Assembly: GCA_035577545.1 (NCBI GenBank)
Contig: DATLVI010000008.1
Location: 1 to 64,000, forward strand
Source of the DNA: Verrucomicrobiia bacterium
GTDB taxonomy: Bacteria; Verrucomicrobiota; Verrucomicrobiia; Palsa-1439
Length of the DNA stretch: 64,000 nt
Direction: 5' to 3'
In this document: positions 7,219 through 13,500 of the stretch, one piece after another
How the letters are laid out: every line of letters starts with the position of its first letter
How positions within the stretch are numbered: the stretch's first letter is position 1
Notes under the pieces: generated by a model
The model's input: the letters and a program-made list of their open reading frames with translations, nothing else
The model's database searches: none
What the model was told of the DNA's origin: nothing
Program-made: the position numbers and the translations under genes

Positions 7219-7812
7219 ATGTGTTCCATGACCGATTGGGATGAAAAATACCGGAAAGGCGAAGTGTACTGGGACAAGGGCGCGCCGTCGCCCGCAATGA
7301 AGCAGTACCTGGAGCGCCATCCGGTGCGGGGGCGGGCGCTGGTGCCGGGCTGCGGCCGCGGACACGAGGTGGCGCTGGCGGCGGAGCACGGGTTGGATGC
7401 GACGGGGCTGGACATCGCGCCGACCGCCGTGGCGGAAGCGCAGGAAAAATATCCGCAACTGGCGGAGCGCTTCGTGATGGGGAGTTTATTTGATCCGCCA
7501 CAGGAAATGCGCGGCGCATTTGATGTGGTGCTGGAACATACCTGCATGAGCGCACTGCCTCCGACAATGCGGGCCGACTACCGACGCGGCATCGATCTGA
7601 CGCTCCGGCCCGGGGGATTACTGATCGGCGTGTGGTACATCAATCCCGACCTCGATCCCGGTGAGGAAGGCCCTCCGTACCCCTTCAGCGTGCCCGACCT
7701 GACCACCCTCTTTGCCGACGGCTACGAAATCGTGGATGATTACGTGCCCGATGTGGCCTTCGCCGGGCGCGAAGGCCGTGAGCGCGTGCGCGTCCTGCGG
7801 CGTGTGGGGTGA
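7219..7812 (+). CDS. SAM-dependent methyltransferase, TPMT-like
   Basis: A 197-residue class I methyltransferase. It starts MCSMTDWDEKYRKGEVYWDKG. The SAM-binding motif I is LVPGCGRGHEVALAAEHG at 41-58, followed by ATGLDIAPTAVAEAQ (acidic ribose-binding residue) and DVVLEHTCMSALPP. The W-x-x-K-Y opening and the PGCG loop point to the thiopurine/thiol methyltransferase group; the actual substrate is unknown. The ATG at 7219 has AAGGAGG at 7204-7210. That ribosome site lies inside a GCC-TTGGCGAAGG repeat-like sequence also seen near 53330, so I did not use the longer frame beginning at 7183. Confidence 0.85.
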   Translation: MCSMTDWDEKYRKGEVYWDKGAPSPAMKQYLERHPVRGRALVPGCGRGHEVALAAEHGLDATGLDIAPTAVAEAQEKYPQLAERFVMGSLFDPPQEMRGAFDVVLEHTCMSALPPTMRADYRRGIDLTLRPGGLLIGVWYINPDLDPGEEGPPYPFSVPDLTTLFADGYEIVDDYVPDVAFAGREGRERVRVLRRVG

Positions 7813-7829
7813 TGAGGCAGAGGGGGACG

Positions 7830-7857
7830 AATGTCAAAAGTCTGTGACTGACCCCTT
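7830..7857 (-). repeat. 28-nt islet-flanking repeat, inverted copy
   Basis: The minus-strand reading is AAGGGGTCAGTCACAGACTT followed by TTGACATT. It matches the plus-strand copy at 8559-8586 except around the centre, and is related to 10895-10918. It flanks the HEPN-like gene on its upstream side. Confidence 0.75.
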
Positions 7858-7985
7858 CCACGGATGCCGGGAAAAGTGCGGAGAGTCATTGCGCCAGCAA
7901 GGAAAGTCATCCCTATGGTTCGGCGGCTGGTTGACAATGACCTCCGTGGTGATACGTTGCGCGAATGAATGACACCGCAGCATAG

Positions 7986-8516
7986 ATGACGGTCGCCATG
8001 AATCCCGAACCGATGCACGCCGACCTTATGCCATCGTCTATCCTGTGGGGAGCAGCGAATGACTACTGCAAGACCGCGCGGCTTCTGTACGAGAACCGCG
8101 TCACCGCCTATTCCGGCGTGCTGTTCAACCTCATCTGCCAGTCTATCGAATCGGCGCTGAAAGGATTCCTTCGCGCCAAAGGGCGTCGTGTGGAGGATAT
8201 GAAGCAGAATCTCGGTCACAATCTTGTGAAGGCACTGAAGGTGGCACGCGACGAAGGCATCGAGGACTTCGTCAAGATCGACGCCAATTTCGAGTACCAC
8301 TTGACGCTCGCCAACGAGTACAACAGGGACAAGGAATTCGAGTATTACGTTGCTGGATTGAAGCCCGATATGCCGAGGGAGATCGTCTTGCTGGAAGGGA
8401 CGGAACAGTTGGTCAACGGGATAAAAAAGTTCTGCATCAGCAACGTGAATTTGCACCACCACAAGCCGACTGCCTTCAACCCGTATTTGAAGCAGAAGCC
8501 AGCCGCTCGCAGTTAA
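7986..8516 (+). CDS. HEPN-like protein
   Basis: A 176-residue all-helical protein. It contains ANDYCKTARLLYENR, LICQSIESALKGFLRAKG and NLGHNLVKALKVA, the layout of HEPN domains (nucleotide-processing or RNase-type helical bundles), where an R-x(4-6)-H motif is catalytic. Here the histidine of GHNL is present, but the arginine spacing is longer than the usual motif, so RNase activity is doubtful. No partner nucleotidyltransferase (MNT) is adjacent. The gene is enclosed by an inverted pair of the 28-nt repeat (7830-7857 and 8559-8586), suggesting an inserted or exchangeable segment. Confidence 0.6.
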   Translation: MTVAMNPEPMHADLMPSSILWGAANDYCKTARLLYENRVTAYSGVLFNLICQSIESALKGFLRAKGRRVEDMKQNLGHNLVKALKVARDEGIEDFVKIDANFEYHLTLANEYNRDKEFEYYVAGLKPDMPREIVLLEGTEQLVNGIKKFCISNVNLHHHKPTAFNPYLKQKPAARS

Positions 8517-8558
8517 TCGGAACGCGCCGACAGGATCACCGGTCGCGCGGAACCGTTT

Positions 8559-8586
8559 AAGGGGTCAGTCGTTGACTTTTGACATT
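8559..8586 (+). repeat. 28-nt islet-flanking repeat, direct copy
   Basis: AAGGGGTCAGTCGTTGACTT followed by TTGACATT. It is inverted relative to 7830-7857 and direct relative to 10895-10918. From memory, GGGGTCAG-xx-TTGACxTTTGACA sequences are common next to IS200-like/RAYT transposase genes in other genomes, but no such gene is in this window. Confidence 0.75.
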
Positions 8587-8783
8587 CAATACCGTGGCAA
8601 GCGCGCCGATGTAGTTTTTTGTGCAACTGATACGTCATGATGTGGTTGTCACGGCAACCGAGTTGGACGGAGCCGAGTCTGACGATCAGCCCTCGTTTTT
8701 GTTCGCATGTTCTCGCAACGGCGTGGCAGAATCCAGCCCATCAGACCGAAGTCTAACTTGGCGAGAACGAAGGAGGGCAGTTG

Positions 8784-10277
8784 ATGTCCTCCCAAACATG
8801 GGCATCGCATTTCCTGCAACAGGTCAGAGGAGTGAACCCATTTGACGGCGACTGCCTGCCAACGCGGGTTTCCCTATTTGGGTTCGGACGACCGACGTTG
8901 CCATTTCCCCATCTGTGGAATTACAAGGATCCGATCAAGATTTTTCAGACGTTCTACTGGGACGCCGAGAAGGAAACTGGCTCTGGAAAACATAACCGTT
9001 ACCTCTACGTAGCAGGCTTGCCGCCGGTATTGTTGACCCGCGAGCCGGCCGTTATCAAAGCCGTGCTCTCCGCCACCGGCGATAAGCCCGGCCAGTTCGA
9101 CCGGGATACCAGCCCTACCGCGGGAATCGCTCGCGCGACCGGTGAGGATTCGCTGCTGTATTCAAATGGCGCCATCTGGCGGAGGCAGAAAAGGATGTCC
9201 GCCGAGCCATTCAGTCGCGCCAATCTGTTTCAACCGGAAAAGTTCCATGGCTTTGAGCAAACCTTCCGCAAGACGGTCGCGAAAAGACTCGAAGCCCTTC
9301 GTGCCCACCAGCAGGCCAGTGGCCAGAAAGTGGTCCGCATTGCGCTTGAACCCGAAATCAAGGTCGTGATGCTCGAGATGCTGGTGAACAACTTCTTCGG
9401 CAGCCATGTTTCCGACGAGGAGTTGCGCGATCGTTATGTTCCGGCCATCGTCCTCCTGATCGACCACATGATCAGCGACACGGTCGCTCCAACATCTCTG
9501 GCGCTCTATGACATGTTCACGGGTCGCAACGCGGTCCTCAAGCAGAAGAGAGCTGACTTCGAAGTCCTGACCGACATCGCGCTTTCCGGGCGCGCTCAAG
9601 GTCTCGGCTTATGGAACCAATTCAAGTCCGACGCCACGGATGACGCGCTCCGCAGCAACATCCGCGTATTCCTTGCCGGCGCCATGGAAGCCACGACCTC
9701 GTTCGCGGCTTGGACGCTATCGCATTTGGCGCACGCACCTGAGTTCCAAGAGCAGATCTATCAGGAAGTGAAAGACATGAACGTTTACGACCCCGATAAT
9801 CTGGCCAGCGCCGCGACCCTCAACCGCGTGCTGGAGGAAACGCTGCGCCTGACCCCGGCACTCTATTTTCTCCCGCGCCGGGCCACGGTGGATACCTGGA
9901 TCGAGACCGCTGACCACCGCAAGATGTTTATGCCAAAAGGAACCCAGCTCCGCCTCGATGTGTGGCATGCAAACCGGTGCGAGGAGTTTTGGGGAAAAAC
10001 GGTGACTGGATATCCTGCTGAAACATTTGCCCCCGAGCGATGGGAGTTTCTTGCCAGGAAAGGAATCACCTCAAAGGAGATGCTTCACTTTGGATTCGGG
10101 CATGGACCGCGTTTCTGTCCGGGAAGATACCTGGGACTACTGGAGGTCGGGCTTGTCGTCGGTGCTGTTGTGAAGACGTTCAAATTCACGGCGGTTGGTG
10201 AACGAACGCAGGCGAAATCGGGTGTATCAACGAAACCTGCCGACGGTGTGTTAGTCGACTTGGAACTCAGGACGTGA
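8784..10277 (+). CDS. Cytochrome P450
   Basis: A 497-residue heme monooxygenase. The heme-binding loop FGFGHGPRFCPGR carries the thiolate cysteine at residue 445. The K-helix E-x-x-R is EETLR, and the I-helix has FLAGAMEATTSFAAW near residues 296-310. There is no membrane anchor, so it is a soluble bacterial-type P450 needing an external ferredoxin/reductase that is not encoded nearby. Substrate unknown. The ATG at 8784 has AAGGAGG at 8770-8776; a TTG three bases upstream is less likely. It is followed after 21 bp by a PAP2-type membrane protein, so the two are probably co-expressed. Confidence 0.92.
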   Translation: MSSQTWASHFLQQVRGVNPFDGDCLPTRVSLFGFGRPTLPFPHLWNYKDPIKIFQTFYWDAEKETGSGKHNRYLYVAGLPPVLLTREPAVIKAVLSATGDKPGQFDRDTSPTAGIARATGEDSLLYSNGAIWRRQKRMSAEPFSRANLFQPEKFHGFEQTFRKTVAKRLEALRAHQQASGQKVVRIALEPEIKVVMLEMLVNNFFGSHVSDEELRDRYVPAIVLLIDHMISDTVAPTSLALYDMFTGRNAVLKQKRADFEVLTDIALSGRAQGLGLWNQFKSDATDDALRSNIRVFLAGAMEATTSFAAWTLSHLAHAPEFQEQIYQEVKDMNVYDPDNLASAATLNRVLEETLRLTPALYFLPRRATVDTWIETADHRKMFMPKGTQLRLDVWHANRCEEFWGKTVTGYPAETFAPERWEFLARKGITSKEMLHFGFGHGPRFCPGRYLGLLEVGLVVGAVVKTFKFTAVGERTQAKSGVSTKPADGVLVDLELRT

Positions 10278-10298
10278 AGGCTCCCGCCGCAAGTTATC

Positions 10299-10910
10299 GT
10301 GAGCAAGCCATCAAAAGTTTATGCGGCCACGACTTCAGCTGCATTGTCACTGCTATTCATGGTCGTCTATGGTGGTTGCAGTTGGATTACCGCCCACCGC
10401 TCTGACGTTGGAACTTGGTATTACTCATGGGAGAGCTTCATCCCGTTTGTGCCGCTGATGATTATTCCCTATATGTCCATTTTCTTTTTCTTTGTCGGCG
10501 GGCCGTTCTTGTGCCAAAGCCCGAACGAATTAGGCGTGTTGGCTCAGCGAATTACATTGGCAATCCTTGTTGCAGGCGCGTGCTTCTTGCTAATACCCCT
10601 GCGGTTATCGGCTGCGCGTCCACAACCCAGCGAATGGACCGGTGCAATTTTTAGATTTCTACACATCTTCGACCAGCCGTATAATTTGTTTCCTTCGCTG
10701 CACATTGCTTTTCGCACCATTCTCGCTGATCTCTACGCAAAACACACAAAAGGTGTCATCCGTTTGGCATCTCACGTGTGGTTTAGTTTGATCGGTTTTT
10801 CAACGTTGCTGACCTACCAACATCATTTCGTTGATATAGTCGGCGGATTTGTACTCGCCGCGATTTGTTTTTATTTCTTCCGTGAAGAAAACAGAGGGGT
10901 CAGGGTTTGA
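10299..10910 (+). CDS. PAP2/Aur1-like membrane phosphatase or lipid phosphotransferase
   Basis: A 203-residue protein with about five to six membrane segments. Phosphatase motifs are PSLHIAF near residue 132 (PSxH) and TYQHHFVDIVGGF near 172-184 (HxxxD), the layout of the PAP2 superfamily, especially the Aur1/inositol-phosphotransferase branch. It probably acts on a lipid phosphate. GTG start at 10299 with only a weak ribosome site. Base composition is lower in GC than neighbouring genes. The last five codons (RGVRV) come from the 24-nt repeat at 10895-10918, so the original C-terminus may have been replaced when the repeat arrived. Confidence 0.75.
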   Translation: MSKPSKVYAATTSAALSLLFMVVYGGCSWITAHRSDVGTWYYSWESFIPFVPLMIIPYMSIFFFFVGGPFLCQSPNELGVLAQRITLAILVAGACFLLIPLRLSAARPQPSEWTGAIFRFLHIFDQPYNLFPSLHIAFRTILADLYAKHTKGVIRLASHVWFSLIGFSTLLTYQHHFVDIVGGFVLAAICFYFFREENRGVRV

Positions 10911-10918
10911 CTCTTGAC
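10895..10918 (+). repeat. Islet-flanking repeat, third copy, overlapping a gene end
   Basis: AGGGGTCAGGGTTTGACTCT followed by TGAC, the same type as 8559-8586. It supplies the final codons and the TGA stop of the PAP2 gene. Confidence 0.7.
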
Positions 10919-10949
10919 CCTTTTGCCGTACTTCGTGGAATTCGTGACG

Positions 10950-11432
10950 CTACTTCCACTCGGTCTTCGTCCCAGAGGATCCGAGTGGGGGAGCCGTGTT
11001 CCAATTCTGTGATGGCGGGGACTGCCACGGATCGGACGAAGCTTTCACGGCCGGAGTGAGGGCATTCGTGGTTGCTTCCCACGCGGAGGCGGGCGTCGCG
11101 TTTGACTTGTCCCAAGATGAAGATTGGACCGAGCTGATGGGCAAGGGCTGGTTGAGATTGGGCGTTTGGACAGTATTGGTTTCGACCGGCGCGGGCTGCG
11201 AGACACCGGGCTTGCTCGGCTGAGGCGTTGACAGTTCCCGCGGCGACACGGCAATCGCGTTCTGCGATGGGGTCTGCACGGTGGACGGTTCGACGACCGT
11301 CAGCGTAGGGGAGACAGCCGGCTTTTGCGGTGCCGGCGGGACAACCTTCCGCGGATCACCCTGTTGGGCAAACGTCGGGGATGCGAAGCCCAAGCTCGCA
11401 GCGGTGATGGCTAGTGTAACAATACGTTTCAT
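10950..11432 (-). CDS. Secreted Pro/Ser/Thr/Asn-rich protein 1
   Basis: A 160-residue protein beginning MKRIVTLAITAASLGFASP with a clean Sec signal peptide ending at TFA-QQ. The mature part is low-complexity: PAPQKPAVSPTLTV, VETNTVQTPNLNQPLP and several Trp residues near the C-terminus (WEATTN, DPWQSPPSQNW). No domain recognised. The frame runs upstream to 11639 through the paired hairpins, but the signal peptide fixes the ATG at 11432. It resembles in style the protein at 12874-13380 on the other side of the C45 lipoprotein gene. Confidence 0.72.
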   Translation of the reverse strand: MKRIVTLAITAASLGFASPTFAQQGDPRKVVPPAPQKPAVSPTLTVVEPSTVQTPSQNAIAVSPRELSTPQPSKPGVSQPAPVETNTVQTPNLNQPLPISSVQSSSWDKSNATPASAWEATTNALTPAVKASSDPWQSPPSQNWNTAPPLGSSGTKTEWK

Positions 11433-11439
11433 TCGACAC

Positions 11440-11459
11440 GTAGAACGGGCGTCCCGCCC
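11440..11459 (+). repeat. REP-like GTAG-hairpin, family AACGGGCG, left half of inverted pair
   Basis: GTAGAACGGGCGTCCCGCCC, with GGGCG/CGCCC arms. It faces the element at 11477-11500, and together they form a BIME-like doublet spanning the 71-bp gap between two minus-strand genes. Confidence 0.8.
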
Positions 11460-11476
11460 TTTTTCCGATACCAAAT

Positions 11477-11500
11477 GAACGGGCGAGACGCCCGTTCTAC
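11477..11500 (-). repeat. REP-like GTAG-hairpin, family AACGGGCG, right half of inverted pair
   Basis: Minus-strand reading GTAGAACGGGCGTCTCGCCC then GTTC: GTAG, a perfect GAACGGGCG/CGCCCGTTC stem and a TCT loop. The whole 11440-11500 region can also fold as one long hairpin, and may end transcription of the upstream lipoprotein gene. Confidence 0.8.
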
Positions 11501-11503
11501 TTT

Positions 11504-12805
11504 TCAATTCGCGCTGGCGGTTTTCGGTGCCGCGTTCGTTGCCGCAAACGCCGCCGCTTTGCTCCATCCATCGGCCAGCGAGAACTCGACGTACGGGCGA
11601 TCGGACGCACGCACATTTTCTTTGCGGTTCGCCACCCAAATCCTGTCGGCAGTCAGATCGTAAATCACGGTTTGCAGGTTGGACTTCATCGCAATCTGCT
11701 TGGCCAGCTCCTGAATACCGCTGACGTCAATCTTCCCCTGCATCTCACCGACGAGCTTCTCCTGTTTGTCCTGATAGTGCCCGCCGTACACGATGTCGTG
11801 GAACTGCGGCATGGTCTGGCCATCGACCTGCAACTCCTCGTGTTCGTTGGCGTGATTGACAAGACACCGCTGGGCCGAGGTCACCAAGCCAATCGGGTCG
11901 TTGTGCTTGTCGCCGAGGAAATACACATAAGAATTGGTCCGTCGCGTCGCGCGAATGATCGCGGCGCCATCTTCGGCCGTGTCCGCATAGCGCAGCACGT
12001 TTTTCAACATGAACGGCATCGGCGTGCCCGCGAGCGTTTCTCCCGGCGGATTGCCAAAACCCATCTCACTCAGCGCGACACCCTTCGCGTTCACGCCGGA
12101 AACCGCGCCGACGAAACCGATCCAGCCGATCGTGGCGTACGCGTTCGCGTTTTCGGTTGTCGGTTGATAGACCGTGATCAACGGGCGGCGCTGGAGATTG
12201 AAATTCGCGCCGTAATCGAGGATGCGCAGTTGATAAACGTGCCCGTCCTGCGTGGCGCCGCCTTTGGCCACGAGCCCGCTGCAACTCGTCTCGCCGACAT
12301 CGGGAAGCGCGTGCATTCGATGGATGACGTCGATGGGAATGCCGCTTCCTGCCGCGAGCCCTTCCATCTCTTCGAGGTCTTCCTTCGGCGCATAACGCGC
12401 CATCATCTTCCAGGCGCGGTCGAGAAATTCATTAACAATCTGGTCCTTATCGCGCGGTGAGATTGCCTTCGAATTGCGCAGTATCTTCGGCAGCAATTTG
12501 CCCGCACCCACCTGCACGTCCTTGATCGTTTCACGGACCTGCGCGCCGAGCAGCAAGCCGTGTTCGTACCCCATCTCGTACGGCGTACCTGTGACGTACA
12601 ACACCGTAATGCGGTTGTCGTCGTCCCCGACGTATTCAAGATGCCCCGTGTGGGTGACAGTGCGATCTACCGGCGGATCGGAGAGGATCTTTTCGACCTT
12701 GGGATTCTTCATCACCAGGGTCTTGGCAACCGACGCGCAGCCCAGCGCGAACAAGGCACACGCGCCCGTTGCCACCCAACAGCGAATCTTCCTTAGGTCG
12801 GACAT
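11504..12805 (-). CDS. Lipoprotein of the C45/acyl-CoA:6-APA acyltransferase (Ntn hydrolase) family
   Basis: A 433-residue protein with a lipoprotein signal (CALFALGC, lipid-anchored Cys at about residue 23). The fold opens with VLYVTGTPYEMGYEHGLLLG, characteristic of the AAT/C45 and phospholipase-B-like Ntn hydrolases. The probable N-terminal nucleophile after autoprocessing is Cys at about 175 in GETSCSGLVAKG. NAKGVALSEMGFGNP is another family landmark. It would cleave an amide bond outside the inner membrane; the substrate is unknown. ATG at 12805 (AAGAGA just upstream) is preferred over the ATG-like start at 12826. The surrounding genes encode two low-complexity secreted proteins. Confidence 0.82.
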   Translation of the reverse strand: MSDLRKIRCWVATGACALFALGCASVAKTLVMKNPKVEKILSDPPVDRTVTHTGHLEYVGDDDNRITVLYVTGTPYEMGYEHGLLLGAQVRETIKDVQVGAGKLLPKILRNSKAISPRDKDQIVNEFLDRAWKMMARYAPKEDLEEMEGLAAGSGIPIDVIHRMHALPDVGETSCSGLVAKGGATQDGHVYQLRILDYGANFNLQRRPLITVYQPTTENANAYATIGWIGFVGAVSGVNAKGVALSEMGFGNPPGETLAGTPMPFMLKNVLRYADTAEDGAAIIRATRRTNSYVYFLGDKHNDPIGLVTSAQRCLVNHANEHEELQVDGQTMPQFHDIVYGGHYQDKQEKLVGEMQGKIDVSGIQELAKQIAMKSNLQTVIYDLTADRIWVANRKENVRASDRPYVEFSLADGWSKAAAFAATNAAPKTASAN

Positions 12806-12873
12806 TCTCTTAACCCGTCTAGACACAATTTACCCCATTTTTGCTGAATCGCCAGTGGACTTGGACGTTTGAG

Positions 12874-13380
12874 CTACCAGTGATAGTCAACACCGCCCAG
12901 AGACGGGGCGCTTCTTTGCCAGATATTTGACTGGTCGGCCGGCGAGTTCGTTGAGGATGAGATCGCAACGTCGGGGGTTGCCGCATTCGTGAGCGAAGCC
13001 CGTGACGGTGGAGGCGCGATAGAAGCCAGTCTCTCTTGCGGACCCGCAGGTCCAGACTGCATCGATCTTAAGAGCAAACCGTGCGTGGTTGGAGGTAACG
13101 TTGGCTGCGGACGCCAAGCCGGGGCCACCGGCCCGGATTGAACGTCGGTTGCCGACGGGATATTAATCTGGGCGGGTTTGGGAACCGTCACTTCCGGAAG
13201 AGCCGGCTCCGGCACCACCGTTGCCGTGGCCGCTGTTGGCGCATTTGTCAGCGCCGATGCCTCCCGAATTGTAAGGGGCGGGGAGGGGAAAGTGGGATCA
13301 GTCTCGTCCTGTCCTCCAAAAACAGAACCGGCGAAGTTGGCGACGAGCCAAGCTCCCGCAAGTAGTCGTGTCGGCGTCAC
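12874..13380 (-). CDS. Secreted Pro/Ala/Thr-rich protein 2
   Basis: Low-complexity protein with a hydrophobic segment TRLLAGAWLVANFAGSVFG followed by a Pro/Thr/Ala-rich chain and a Trp-rich end (SNIWQRSAP, GGVDYHW). I propose the GTG at 13380, which places the hydrophobic segment as an N-terminal signal (168 residues). The frame also opens upstream to an ATG at 13482, but those extra 34 residues are basic and overlap the probable promoter of the divergent ABC transporter. No domain recognised. Similar in style to the protein at 10950-11432. Confidence 0.6.
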   Translation of the reverse strand: MTPTRLLAGAWLVANFAGSVFGGQDETDPTFPSPPLTIREASALTNAPTAATATVVPEPALPEVTVPKPAQINIPSATDVQSGPVAPAWRPQPTLPPTTHGLLLRSMQSGPAGPQERLASIAPPPSRASLTNAATPDVAISSSTNSPADQSNIWQRSAPSLGGVDYHW

Positions 13381-13447
13381 TGGTTCTTGGCAACCTACTG
13401 GAGAAGACTGTTTTTGTCTAGTTTTGGGGCTACACTGGCTGCGCCGC

Positions 13448-13475
13448 TTGACTTGTGAAAGCGTTTCGATAAGAA
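13448..13475 (+). promoter_or_regulatory. Candidate promoter of the fused ABC importer with a LacI-operator-like spacer
   Basis: TTGACT (13448-13453), a 16-nt spacer and TAAGAA (13470-13475), 25 bp before the ATG at 13501. The spacer contains TGAAAGCGTTTCGA (13456-13469), a near-palindrome with a central CG of the kind LacI-family sugar repressors bind. No regulator gene is adjacent. Confidence 0.4.
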
Positions 13476-13500
13476 TCCGCATTGCGAACCCGACACCATA

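Noticed and set aside
12066-12460. Plus- and minus-strand frames inside the C45 lipoprotein gene
   Set aside because: All are shadows of the lipoprotein gene, which has the lipobox and AAT-type motifs in a single continuous frame.
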